Shown: piece after piece, positions 1 through 8,019 of the stretch
Numbering within the stretch: position 1 is the first letter of the stretch
How the letters are laid out: the number at the start of each line of letters is the position of its first letter
From: Pararhodobacter sp.
GTDB taxonomy: Bacteria > Pseudomonadota > Alphaproteobacteria > Rhodobacterales > Rhodobacteraceae
DNA: 43,899 nucleotides
Direction: 5' to 3'
Assembly: GCA_020832665.1 (NCBI GenBank)
Contig: JAFIEG010000035.1
Span: 1 to 43,899 of the forward strand
Program-made: the position numbers and the translations under genes
The notes under the pieces: model-generated
The model's database searches: none
Seen by the model: only the letters and a program-made list of their open reading frames with translations
What the model was told of the DNA's origin: nothing

Positions 1-56
<56 letters not shown>

Positions 57-224
57 GGGGGCTCGGCCCAAGCCGAGAAGGGTGGCCCGCAGGGCCGTCC
101 GACAAGGCACGGGAGCGCCCCGGCGGTGCCGCTTTGCCTCGAATGGATTCCCATTGCCGGCGCGATGCATTAGCCTGCATCGGCATGAAGCAAAATCCCA
201 TCCCACCCTTGCGCATGGTGTCCC

Positions 225-1790
225 ATGGCGGCTGATCCGGCGCCCGTCCCTGCCGCCTCGCAGCCCGCGCCGGTCTTTTCCGACGATCAGGCGCAGGCCT
301 GGGATGCGCTGGCCGAGCGGCTGACCCATGCCGGCATCCGCCTGATCGAGGAAGAGACCGACGCCCCCGACAGCGATGCGCCGGGCAGCGTGATGGCGAT
401 CATCGGAAAGGCCGGCTCGGGCAAGACCATGCTGTTGTCCGAACTCACCCGCGCGCTGATCAAGGCCGGGGTCGAGATCGTCACCCCCGATTACGAGGCG
501 CGCCGCCGGCGCGATATGCGGCGGCTGGCGATTCTTGCGCCCACCAACAAGGCCGCCTCGGTGCTGCGCGGGCGCGGCGTGCCGGCCACCACCATTCACC
601 GCATCCTCTACACCCCGGTCTATGACCCCGAATACGAAAAGATCGCCGAATGGCTGGCCGGCAACGGCCCGCGCCCGGTGATCGCCGATCTGGGTGAGTC
701 CGCGCTTGATCGCGCGCAGGCTTTCTACGAGCAAGTCAAGTCGATCCCCGGCGCGCTCGCCGCCGCCGGTCTGCGCGGCAGCGATTTCATCAAGGGCTGG
801 AAGCGGCGCGACGAGCCGCTCGATGTCGGCTTCGTCGACGAGGCGTCGATGCTTGACGCCCGCCAGTTCGACGATCTGTGCGAGATTTTCCAGACGCTGG
901 TGCTGTTCGGCGACCCGGCGCAGCTGGCGCCGGTGGGGCAGTCGGGCGAAATGGTGTTCGACCGGCTGGAGGCAGGCCAGAAGCTGACCCTCAGCCGCAT
1001 TCACCGCCAGGCGCAGGATAGCCCGATCCTGGATCTGGCCCATGCGTTGGCCGATCCGGCGCTTGGCTTCGAGGATTTCGAGGCGCTGGTGCGCGACGCC
1101 GCGCGGCGCGACGAGCGCGTGGTATGGGCGCAGCGGGTCGAGGCCGATCTGATGGCGCGCTCGCCGGTGCTGGTGTGGCGCAATGTCACCCGCATAAGGC
1201 TGATCCACGCCTTTCGCGCCGCGCATGCAGCGCCCCTTGATGCGCTTTTGCCCGGCGAACCGCTGATCTGCGACGGGCTGGAACTGCCGCTCAAGCACCG
1301 GCGCAAGCGCATCGATCTCGAGGCGCGCGGGCTGATCAAGGGCGCGCAGATCATCTATCTGGGCCCCGGCCGCCGCCCCGGCTTTTCGCGGCTGCATGTC
1401 ATCGGCGCCGAGGAGCCGCAGGTTTCGGTGGCCTCGATCGTCAAGATCGAGCGTGAGGGCGAGGAAGAGCCGATGATCCCTTATGCGGCCAATATGGGCG
1501 CGGCCTTCCTGCATGGCGCGGCGGTGACGATTCACAAGGCGCAGGGCAGCCAGTGGCCCGATGTGCAGGTCTTCGCCCCCGATCTTTACGCCGCCGCGCG
1601 CTCAAACCGGTCCGAGGCCGGGCTGCCCCTGTGGAAGCGGCTGGCCTATGTCGCCATCACTCGCGCCGAGAAACGGCTTCACTGGGTAGTGCGCAACCGG
1701 CTGGCGCGGCCCTCGGGGGGCTTGCGCACCGACGATCTGGCCGCGCCGGCGGCACCGCTGACACTGAGCGGCTCGCCGGATGCGTATTGA
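225..1790 (+). CDS. RecD-like superfamily 1 DNA helicase (AAA family ATPase)
   Basis: A 521-residue cytoplasmic ATPase predicted to unwind DNA 5' to 3'. The helicase motifs occur in order: Walker A GKAGSGKT at about 61-68, a TNKAA motif near 107, Walker B-like DEAS at 205-208, motif III GDPAQLAPVG at 229-238, an arginine-bearing LSRIHRQ at about 256, motif V TIHKAQGSQWPDV from 435 and motif VI YVAITRAEKRLHWV from 475. This is the SF1B RecD/TraI/Dda pattern with a UvrD-C-2 type C-terminus. The long RecD2 N-terminal region and any nuclease domain are absent, and no recB or recC lies nearby, so it is a stand-alone helicase of uncertain duty. No good Shine-Dalgarno sequence precedes the chosen ATG; the conserved part begins by about residue 18, so the start could lie slightly further in. 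Confidence 0.85.
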   Translation: MAADPAPVPAASQPAPVFSDDQAQAWDALAERLTHAGIRLIEEETDAPDSDAPGSVMAIIGKAGSGKTMLLSELTRALIKAGVEIVTPDYEARRRRDMRRLAILAPTNKAASVLRGRGVPATTIHRILYTPVYDPEYEKIAEWLAGNGPRPVIADLGESALDRAQAFYEQVKSIPGALAAAGLRGSDFIKGWKRRDEPLDVGFVDEASMLDARQFDDLCEIFQTLVLFGDPAQLAPVGQSGEMVFDRLEAGQKLTLSRIHRQAQDSPILDLAHALADPALGFEDFEALVRDAARRDERVVWAQRVEADLMARSPVLVWRNVTRIRLIHAFRAAHAAPLDALLPGEPLICDGLELPLKHRRKRIDLEARGLIKGAQIIYLGPGRRPGFSRLHVIGAEEPQVSVASIVKIEREGEEEPMIPYAANMGAAFLHGAAVTIHKAQGSQWPDVQVFAPDLYAAARSNRSEAGLPLWKRLAYVAITRAEKRLHWVVRNRLARPSGGLRTDDLAAPAAPLTLSGSPDAY

Positions 1791-1794
1791 GGCA

Positions 1795-2151
1795 TCAAAC
1801 CGGCTGGTTGTGGCGCTCGAAACTGGCGCGGTTGGGGCAGAAGCCGGCTTCCTCGGGGGTGGCGAAGTCACCCAGCATCAGCAGGCGCCGGCATGCGGGC
1901 AGTTCCTTGCACGAGTCGCATACTTCCAGCAATTCCAGCCACTCGGCCCGGTCGCGCTGCAACTCTTCCTCAGGCACACCAAAGATGCGCGCCATCGCGG
2001 TGACCCGGCTTTCCACGTCTTTCGGCAATGCGGCCAGATGCATGGCCTGCTCCCGGCTGACACCAAGGTCGGCCAGATCCCGCTCTGACAGTTCCGCGAT
2101 GGCCGTGAGATCGCGGTAGCGCTGCAAAAGGCGCCGAATATGATTGCGCAT
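1795..2151 (-). CDS. DUF6455 family protein
   Basis: A 118-residue protein with no known function that resembles the DUF6455 family found in Rhodobacterales. It begins with basic residues (MRNHIRRLLQRYRDL), has a helical middle, and ends in a cysteine-rich part: CDSCKELPACRRLL followed by FCPN. The four cysteines might bind metal or form disulfides; this is inference. The reading frame stays open further upstream, but this ATG is preceded by GGGAGA at a suitable distance, so it is preferred. Its 3' end is four bases from the end of the convergent helicase gene, and it is divergent from thpR. Confidence 0.7.
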   Translation of the reverse strand: MRNHIRRLLQRYRDLTAIAELSERDLADLGVSREQAMHLAALPKDVESRVTAMARIFGVPEEELQRDRAEWLELLEVCDSCKELPACRRLLMLGDFATPEEAGFCPNRASFERHNQPV

Positions 2152-2290
2152 GGCTTGTCTCCCATTGCGTATGACCTTTCCATTCTCGCCCGGCGAAGGG
2201 CGCCTGTCCTTGACATGCATCAAGCACCTGGGCTGGGCAGGCATTGCCGGAGGGATTGCCCGGGCCGGCCCGTGTGGCTAGTCAGGGCGC

Positions 2291-2857
2291 ATGATCCGTG
2301 CCTTTCTCGCTCTGCCCCTTCCTGAACCGGTGATCGCGCATCTGGCGCTCGTCCAGCAGCGCCTGCGCCTGCCGCGCCCCGTCCCGCGCGAGAATTTCCA
2401 CATCACGCTGGTGTTCCTGGGCGAGCAGCGCGAGGATCTGCTCGAAGAGCTGCATCTGGCGCTGGATGCGATGGCGCTGCCCGGCTTCAGCCTGCGGCTG
2501 GACGGGCTGGCGGTTTTCGGCGGTGACAGCCCGCGCAACCTGCATGCCGCGATTGCCCCCGAGCCGGCGCTGAATCAGCTGCAGTCGCGGCTCAGGCGCG
2601 CGGCACAGATGTCGGGGATGACCCCCGAGAAGCGCCGTTTCGTGCCCCATGTCACGCTGGCGCGCTTCCGGCCGGGCGAGGTGGGCGCGGGGCAACTGGC
2701 GAAAGCAATGCAGGAAGTGGGTGCGCCCGCTGCCACGCCCTTTGTAATCGATCGTTTCGCGCTCTACCGCTCGCATCTGCGCGCCGACGGGGCGCAGTAC
2801 GACATACTGGCCGAATACCCGCTCCGCGCGCCAGGCTGGATTGCGTCGAGTGGCTGA
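2291..2857 (+). CDS. thpR: RNA 2',3'-cyclic phosphodiesterase (2H family)
   Basis: A 188-residue member of the LigT/ThpR branch of the 2H phosphoesterases, which open 2',3'-cyclic phosphates on RNA to 2'-phosphates and can ligate tRNA halves in vitro. Both catalytic HxTx motifs are present: HITL at 37-40 in the context FHITLVFLG, and HVTL at 120-123 in PHVTLARF. The N-terminus MIRAFLALPLPEPV is typical, and the length matches the family (about 180 residues). It is transcribed divergently from the DUF6455 gene. The start is supported by an AGGG just upstream. Confidence 0.9.
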   Translation: MIRAFLALPLPEPVIAHLALVQQRLRLPRPVPRENFHITLVFLGEQREDLLEELHLALDAMALPGFSLRLDGLAVFGGDSPRNLHAAIAPEPALNQLQSRLRRAAQMSGMTPEKRRFVPHVTLARFRPGEVGAGQLAKAMQEVGAPAATPFVIDRFALYRSHLRADGAQYDILAEYPLRAPGWIASSG

Positions 2858-2919
2858 TCGGCCGGTGGGTTTTCCAACGCGCGCGGTTACCGGCGGCACC
2901 GACACAGCGCCTGGCCCCC

Positions 2920-2948
2920 TTGCCGACCCCGCGCCGGCATCCTAGGCT
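2920..2948 (+). promoter_or_regulatory. Putative sigma-70 promoter for the RAM-domain gene
   Basis: The -35 TTGCCG and -10 TAGGCT are separated by exactly 17 bases, and the -10 lies about 30 bases before the start of the next gene. A TAGNNT -10 is common in GC-rich alphaproteobacteria. Only sequence resemblance supports it. Confidence 0.4.
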
Positions 2949-2978
2949 TGGCGCGGGCACAACATTGCAGGAGCCGCC

Positions 2979-3215
2979 ATGATCTGCGTCTTCGTCCAGT
3001 TCCGCTGCCATCCCGGCAAGACCTATGAGGTGGCCAGCGCCATCTATGACCGCGAGGTGGTGTCCGAGCTGTTCTCGACCAGCGGCGAATACGATCTCAT
3101 CGCCAAGGTCTATATCCCTGAGGGCGAGGATGTCGGCCACTATCTGACCGAAAACCTGTTCGACATTCCCGGCATCTCGCGCACGCTGACCACGATGACC
3201 TTCAAGGCCTTCTGA
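2979..3215 (+). CDS. Stand-alone Lrp/AsnC ligand-binding (RAM) domain protein
   Basis: A 78-residue protein that consists of only the C-terminal effector-binding domain of Lrp/AsnC regulators. The alpha-beta fold pattern is visible: MICVFVQFRCHPG, then the EVVSELFSTSGEYDLIAKV core and a closing strand ISRTLTTMTFKAF. The helix-turn-helix half is absent, so it should not bind DNA by itself. Such SARP-like domains are known to oligomerise and bind amino acids, and may act as sensors or modulators of full-length Lrp proteins; its role here is unknown. The ATG has a clear AGGAG seven bases upstream. It converges on the TIGR02186 gene. Confidence 0.85.
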   Translation: MICVFVQFRCHPGKTYEVASAIYDREVVSELFSTSGEYDLIAKVYIPEGEDVGHYLTENLFDIPGISRTLTTMTFKAF

Positions 3216-3302
3216 GCGGCCTTCGCCCGCTGGCGATACCGGCGATGTCGCATTTTGCGTGTTTATTGCAAGATGAAGCAGGCTTGCGCCGCGCGAGTGG
3301 CC

Positions 3303-4070
3303 TTACTGGCGGATATAGCGAAACGCCGCCGAGGCGCCCCAGCCGGCGACGAGCGCGATGATCAGCGCCAGGATGCCATAGATCAGCGGCTGGTCGAAGG
3401 CGAGTTGGTGAAGCCAGCGCTCCAGCCCTTCCTTGCGCACGAAGATTGCGGTGCGGTACTGGTGCACCACCGCGCCCTCGCGCACCAGATACATGCGCGT
3501 GGTATAGGCGCCCTCGGTCAGGTTCGTGGGCAGGGCGACATTGGCGCGAAACAGCACGTCGCGGTCCAGATAGACCCAGCGATCGAGCCTCAGATAGGCC
3601 CCCTCGCGGGTGCGCAGGCGCAGCAGGGCCTCGGTGAAGCTGTCGATATCGGCCACAGCACCGGTGGCCTGTGCAGGGCGGATGGCGTGATACGCCGAGA
3701 TTCGGTGGCGCGCGTCTTCCTCGGGGTCGAGAATCACGTTCATCGGCGCGGTGGTGGCCACGGCATAGAAGCTTGGCACCGAAGCCATCGAGACCGCTTC
3801 GACATTCGTCCAGATGCCCAGTGTCCGCGCCTTGCGCCAGACCGAGACCGGGTGGCGCGGCCCCTCGATGGTGATGATGATATCGTAGGAAGGCGCATCT
3901 TCTATGCGCGGGGCATCGTGGCGGATCGCGCCGAAGATCAGGATCTCGGAGCCCGAGAAATTGGCCGTCAGCGACACCCGGTTCTGGCTCAGCGCGCCGA
4001 TGATCTCGGCACTGCGAGCCGGCAGCGCGGCGAGAAGCAACAGAGCGATCAGTGTCAGCCCCGCGCGCAT
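3303..4070 (-). CDS. TIGR02186 family transmembrane protein
   Basis: A 255-residue exported and membrane-anchored protein of the alphaproteobacterial TIGR02186 (alph_Pro_TM) family. A signal peptide covers roughly residues 1-20 (ends ALPARSA), a beta-rich periplasmic part follows, and one transmembrane helix lies near the C-terminus (PLIYGILALIIALVAGWGA) before a short basic tail. The family has no assigned biochemical function but is usually encoded next to TauE/SafE exporters, as here. Its ATG shares one base with the stop of the upstream tauE-like gene (TGATG), so the two are almost certainly co-translated and probably work together, for example as a periplasmic partner of the exporter. 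Confidence 0.85.
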   Translation of the reverse strand: MRAGLTLIALLLLAALPARSAEIIGALSQNRVSLTANFSGSEILIFGAIRHDAPRIEDAPSYDIIITIEGPRHPVSVWRKARTLGIWTNVEAVSMASVPSFYAVATTAPMNVILDPEEDARHRISAYHAIRPAQATGAVADIDSFTEALLRLRTREGAYLRLDRWVYLDRDVLFRANVALPTNLTEGAYTTRMYLVREGAVVHQYRTAIFVRKEGLERWLHQLAFDQPLIYGILALIIALVAGWGASAAFRYIRQ

Positions 4071-4990
4071 CAGTGCCGCCCCACAACGCGAATCGAATAC
4101 AGCTCGTCGGGGGTGACAAGCAGATCGAAGGCGATCTTGCCCGCCACCGAAAGCACCAGCAGCGCCAGCAGGACGCGCAGCGCCTCGGCCTTGAGTTTCA
4201 TCCCGACCTGGGTGCCGATCTGGGCGCCGATCACGCCGCCGATAATCAGCACCAGCGCCAGCAGGATATCTACCGAGTGGCTGGTGACGGCATGCATGAC
4301 GGTGGTGAAGCCGGCCACGAAGATGATCTGGAACAGCGAGGTGCCAACTACCACCTTGGTGGGCATGCCCAGAAGATAGATCATTGCCGGCACCATGATG
4401 AAGCCGCCCCCCACCCCCATGATGGCGGCCAGGATACCCACCGACATGCCCACCAGAATGGGCGGGATGACACTGATATACAGCCCCGAGGTGCGGAATT
4501 TCATCTTCAGGGGCAGGTTGTGCACCCAGATATGGGTGTGCAGTTTGCGTCGGCGTGGGTTGGGGCGGCTGGTGCGCACCCAGGCGCGCACCCCCTCCTG
4601 AAACATCAGCAGCCCGATGACGCCCAGAAACACCACATAGGCCAGTTGCACCGCCAGGTCGATCTGGCCCAGATTGGTGAGCAGCCGGAACAGCCAGATG
4701 CCGAGGCCCGAGCCGACAAGCCCGCCGATCAGCAGCACCGTGCCCATCTTCAGATCGACCGTCTTGCGCTTGAGATGTGCCAGCACGCCCGAAACCGACG
4801 AGGCCACCACCTGATTGACCCCGGTCGCCACTGCCACCGCCGGCGGAATGCCGATGAAGAACAAAAGCGGCGTGACCAGAAACCCGCCGCCGACGCCAAA
4901 CATGCCCGAAAGCATCCCCACCCCGGCGCCGATGCCCAGAAGGGTCAGCGCATTGGCGGAAACCTCGGCGATGGGAAGGTATATCTGCAT
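4070..4990 (-). CDS. TauE/SafE family sulfite/organosulfur exporter
   Basis: A 306-residue polytopic inner-membrane protein of the TauE/SafE (PF01925) family, which exports sulfite, sulfoacetate or related anions. Two homologous halves each carry the family's glycine-rich signature: SGMFGVGGGFLVTPLLFFIG near the N-terminus and MGVGGGFIMVPAMIYLLGMP in the second half. About eight hydrophobic segments are visible. The start at MQIYLPIAEVSANAL matches family usage; an upstream in-frame ATG would add 20 residues and has no better ribosome site. The substrate cannot be read from sequence. No sulfonate catabolism gene is present in the window. Confidence 0.88.
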   Translation of the reverse strand: MQIYLPIAEVSANALTLLGIGAGVGMLSGMFGVGGGFLVTPLLFFIGIPPAVAVATGVNQVVASSVSGVLAHLKRKTVDLKMGTVLLIGGLVGSGLGIWLFRLLTNLGQIDLAVQLAYVVFLGVIGLLMFQEGVRAWVRTSRPNPRRRKLHTHIWVHNLPLKMKFRTSGLYISVIPPILVGMSVGILAAIMGVGGGFIMVPAMIYLLGMPTKVVVGTSLFQIIFVAGFTTVMHAVTSHSVDILLALVLIIGGVIGAQIGTQVGMKLKAEALRVLLALLVLSVAGKIAFDLLVTPDELYSIRVVGRH

Positions 4991-5095
4991 GATTTTTTCT
5001 AGGACAAAGGCCGCGGCGAAAACAGGGGGGCTGTGCGCATTTCGGTGCAATTTACGCGGTTTTCGGGCGACAGGTGGCGCGGGGCGGCGCGCGGC

Positions 5096-5533
5096 TCACC
5101 CCGCGAGCTTCTTATGCAGGATGAGCGCAGCAACCGGCGCCCTGCCCTTTGGGTCGTTTGTGCCGGCGCGGTAATAGCCCGGGCGGCGGCCGGCTTCCTG
5201 CCAGCCCGCTTGCGCATAAAGCGCGCGTGCGGCGGTGTTGTTCTCGGCCACTTCCAGAAAAGCCGTCTCGGCGCCGCGCGCGCGCGCCTCGGCCTCGAAA
5301 AGCGCCAGCAGCGCGCGCGCCAGCCCGCAGCGACGGGCATCGGGGTGGGTGGCCAGCGTCAGGAGATCGGCCTCGCCGGCCAGCGCGCGCCCCAGCACGA
5401 ATGCCCGGCCGCAGGGGCTGGCCAGCGCGAAGACCGAAGCTTCGGCCAGGAGCGCGGCAAAACTTTGCGCGCGCCACGGCGCGGGGCTGGTAAAGGCGGC
5501 TTGGTGAAGGCGGGCCATGTCGTCGGGTGTCAT
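5096..5533 (-). CDS. rimI: GNAT family N-acetyltransferase, RimI-like
   Basis: A 145-residue GNAT protein. It shows the acetyl-CoA binding signature in LLTLATHPDARRCGLARALL and the late AENNTAARALYAQAGW segment, typical of RimI, which acetylates the N-terminus of ribosomal protein S18. RimI is often next to tsaB (t6A synthesis), which is not present, so the RimI assignment is less certain than the GNAT fold. The start chosen is MTPDDMARLHQAAF; the frame is open further upstream through a GTG, but family members begin near this point. It lies upstream of the tauE gene on the same strand with about 100 bases between, and is divergent from fadJ with a striking palindrome in the shared intergenic region. 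Confidence 0.72.
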   Translation of the reverse strand: MTPDDMARLHQAAFTSPAPWRAQSFAALLAEASVFALASPCGRAFVLGRALAGEADLLTLATHPDARRCGLARALLALFEAEARARGAETAFLEVAENNTAARALYAQAGWQEAGRRPGYYRAGTNDPKGRAPVAALILHKKLAG

Positions 5534-5549
5534 GGGGCAACGATAGCGC

Positions 5550-5579
5550 CGCCAACGCGGTTTCGAAACCACGTTGGCG
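5550..5579. promoter_or_regulatory. 30-bp near-perfect palindrome, putative operator
   Basis: The arms CGCCAACG and CGTTGGCG flank a perfect inner palindrome GGTTTCGAAACC; only one opposing pair (C5558/A5571) fails to match. It lies 17 bp upstream of the GNAT start and about 150 bp upstream of fadJ. The dyad size suits a homodimeric regulator, but the identity of any protein is unknown. It could also fold as a hairpin in RNA. There is no T tract on either side. Confidence 0.55.
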
Positions 5580-5730
5580 CCCGCCCGCGCCGGTGATGCC
5601 CGTCGCTGCCACCGCTTTGCTCGTCCGCTCCTGCCATGCCCTCGCGGGTCTTGCCGCCACCGGGGCGGGGTGCGATGTTGCGCGCATCCGCGCCGCGCCG
5701 CGCAAACATATCAAGTCGAGGAACTTTCGA

Positions 5731-7818
5731 ATGACCAATCCGGTAGGCTATGAAACCGAGGGCGACATCGCCCTGATCTGCATCGACAACCCGCCGGTGA
5801 ATGCCGCCGGCCAGGCGGTTCGTGCCGGTATCCGCGATGCCATGGCCCGTTTTGCCGAAGGGCCCGAGAAGATCGCCGTGCTTCATGCTGCCGGGCGGAC
5901 TTTCATCGCCGGGGCCGATATCACCGAATTCGGCAAGCCACCCATGCCGCCGGGCCTGCCCGAGGTTTGCGATCTGCTCGAGGCGCAGGAAAAGCCGGTT
6001 GTCTGTGTCATTCACGGCACCGCGCTGGGTGGCGGGCTGGAGGTGGCGCTGGGCTGCCATTACCGGGTGATGCTTGAAGGCGCGCGCGTCGGCCTGCCCG
6101 AGGTGACGCTGGGCATCCTGCCCGGCGCCGGCGGCACACAGCGCCTGCCGCGGCTGATCGGGTTGTTGCCCGCGGCCGAGATCATCACTTCCGCCCGGCA
6201 GGTGCCGGCGGCCGAGGCGCTGGAGTTGGGCATTGTCGATGCGCTCTCGGACAAGGCGCCGCGCGAGGCGGGTCTGGAATTTGCGCGTGGTTTGCTGGCC
6301 AGGGGGGCGGGCGTGCGCCGCGTCGGCGACATGCCCAACCCCGAGGTGGACGAGGCCGCCGTGGCGGCGCTGCGCGAGAAGGTCGCCAGGGCCAATCCCG
6401 GCCAGATCGCGCAGCTGACCGCGCTCAAATCGGCCCAGCGCGGCGCCTCGATGAGCCTGCGCGACGGGCTGGCCGAAGAGCGCCGGCTGTTCATGACGCT
6501 GATGGCCAGCCCCCAGCGCGGCGCGATGATCCATGCGTTCTTCGGCGAGCGCAAGGTGGCGCAGCTGCCCGAGTTGAAGGGGGTCAGACCGCGCTCGGTG
6601 GGTGAAGTCGGGGTGATCGGCGGCGGCACCATGGGCGGCGGCATCGGAGTGGCCTGTCTGCTGGCCGGGCTGAAGGTGGTGCTCATCGAGCGCGACGGCG
6701 AGAGTGTGGCCAAGGCCCGCGCCGGTATCGCGAAGACGCTCGAGGGCAGCGTGAAGCGCGGCAAGCTGAAGGCGGAGAAGCGCGATGCCATCCTTGCCGA
6801 CAAGCTGGTGACAACCGACGATTACGCCGCGCTGGGCGAGGCCGATGTGATCATCGAGGCGGTGTTCGAGAGCATGGATGTCAAGAAAGAGGTGTTCGGC
6901 AAGCTCGATGCCGTTGCCAGGCCCGGTGCCGTTCTGGCCACCAACACCTCGTATCTGGACATCAACGAGATCGCCGCGGCCACCAGCCGCCCGGCCGATG
7001 TGCTGGGGCTGCATTTCTTCTCGCCTGCGCATGTGATGCGGCTGCTGGAGATCGTCGAGGCCGACAAGACCGCGCCCGAGGTGCTGGCCACCGGCTTTGC
7101 GCTGGCCAAGGCGCTGAAGAAAGTGCCGGTGCGCGCCGGGGTTTGCGACGGCTTCATCGGCAACCGCATCCTGCGCGTCTATCGCACGGCCGCCGATCAC
7201 ATGGTGCTCGATGGCGCCTCGCCCTTTCAGATCGACCGGGCCATCACCGCCTTCGGCTTTCCGATGGGCCCCTATGCGGTGGCCGATCTGGCAGGCATCG
7301 ATATCGGCTATCTCACCCGCCAGCGGCTGCGCCCGCTGAAAGACCCGCGCGAACGCTGGGCGGACTGGCCCGACCGGCTTTATGAACTGGGCCGGCTGGG
7401 CCGCAAGACCGGGCGCGGGTATTACATTTATGACGAGCAGAGCCCGAAGGGCCGGCCTGACCCCGAAATCGACGAGATGATCGCCGAGGAACGCGCGCGT
7501 CGGGGCATCGCTGCGCGCGAGTTCAGCGATGAAGAGATCATCGAGCGCTACATGGCGGCGATGATCAACGAGGCGGCGAAAGTGGTGGGCGAGGGCATCG
7601 CGCGCCGGCCGCTGGATGTGGATATGGTGCTGCTGTTCGGCTACGGCTTTCCGCGCTGGCGCGGCGGGCCGCTGTTTTATGCCGATCAGATCGGGCTGGA
7701 AAAAGTGCTGGCCAGCATCGAGGCGGCGGCGCGCGAGGATGATTTCTTCTGGCAGCCGGCGCAGCTTTTGCGGCAACTGGCGGAAGAGGGGCGCGGCTTT
7801 GGCAGCCTGAACGGGTGA
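5731..7818 (+). CDS. fadJ: Bifunctional enoyl-CoA hydratase / 3-hydroxyacyl-CoA dehydrogenase
   Basis: A 695-residue fusion catalysing the hydration and NAD-dependent oxidation steps of fatty acid beta-oxidation. The N-terminal crotonase domain (about 1-190) has the oxyanion-hole region ALGGGLEVALG with Glu104, and LPEVTLGILPGAGGTQRLP with Glu124, the two general acid/base glutamates. From about 291 a Rossmann fold begins (VGVIGGGTMGGGIG), followed by the HAD catalytic region HFFSPAHVM near 428 and GFIGNRI. Two C-terminal HAD helical domains complete it. An in-frame region upstream is open, but the ATG chosen has GAGGAA seven bases before it and the family N-terminus. The thiolase partner (fadA/fadI) is not adjacent, so fadJ is a better name than fadB but is still approximate. 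Confidence 0.9.
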   Translation: MTNPVGYETEGDIALICIDNPPVNAAGQAVRAGIRDAMARFAEGPEKIAVLHAAGRTFIAGADITEFGKPPMPPGLPEVCDLLEAQEKPVVCVIHGTALGGGLEVALGCHYRVMLEGARVGLPEVTLGILPGAGGTQRLPRLIGLLPAAEIITSARQVPAAEALELGIVDALSDKAPREAGLEFARGLLARGAGVRRVGDMPNPEVDEAAVAALREKVARANPGQIAQLTALKSAQRGASMSLRDGLAEERRLFMTLMASPQRGAMIHAFFGERKVAQLPELKGVRPRSVGEVGVIGGGTMGGGIGVACLLAGLKVVLIERDGESVAKARAGIAKTLEGSVKRGKLKAEKRDAILADKLVTTDDYAALGEADVIIEAVFESMDVKKEVFGKLDAVARPGAVLATNTSYLDINEIAAATSRPADVLGLHFFSPAHVMRLLEIVEADKTAPEVLATGFALAKALKKVPVRAGVCDGFIGNRILRVYRTAADHMVLDGASPFQIDRAITAFGFPMGPYAVADLAGIDIGYLTRQRLRPLKDPRERWADWPDRLYELGRLGRKTGRGYYIYDEQSPKGRPDPEIDEMIAEERARRGIAAREFSDEEIIERYMAAMINEAAKVVGEGIARRPLDVDMVLLFGYGFPRWRGGPLFYADQIGLEKVLASIEAAAREDDFFWQPAQLLRQLAEEGRGFGSLNG

Positions 7819-8019
7819 CTGGCTTTTCGCCTGTTCCCGTTTGAGCCTGAGCTGGGTTAGGAAAGCGCCCGCAAGCCGCGCTCCCGCCCGCCCGCCCCGC
7901 GCGCCTTGCGGGCGCTGCAAATGCCGGCCGCACGATCGGGCAGACAAGCCAGGGAATCGGAGCTGATCAAGCGGATTGGCTTGATTTAACGAAATCCACC
8001 GCAAGCGGAGCTGCGCCCG

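Noticed and set aside
3268-3278. GCAAGATGAAG resembling one end of the modular repeat
   Set aside because: Only 11 bases match and the hairpin and tail parts are missing; at best a decayed remnant.
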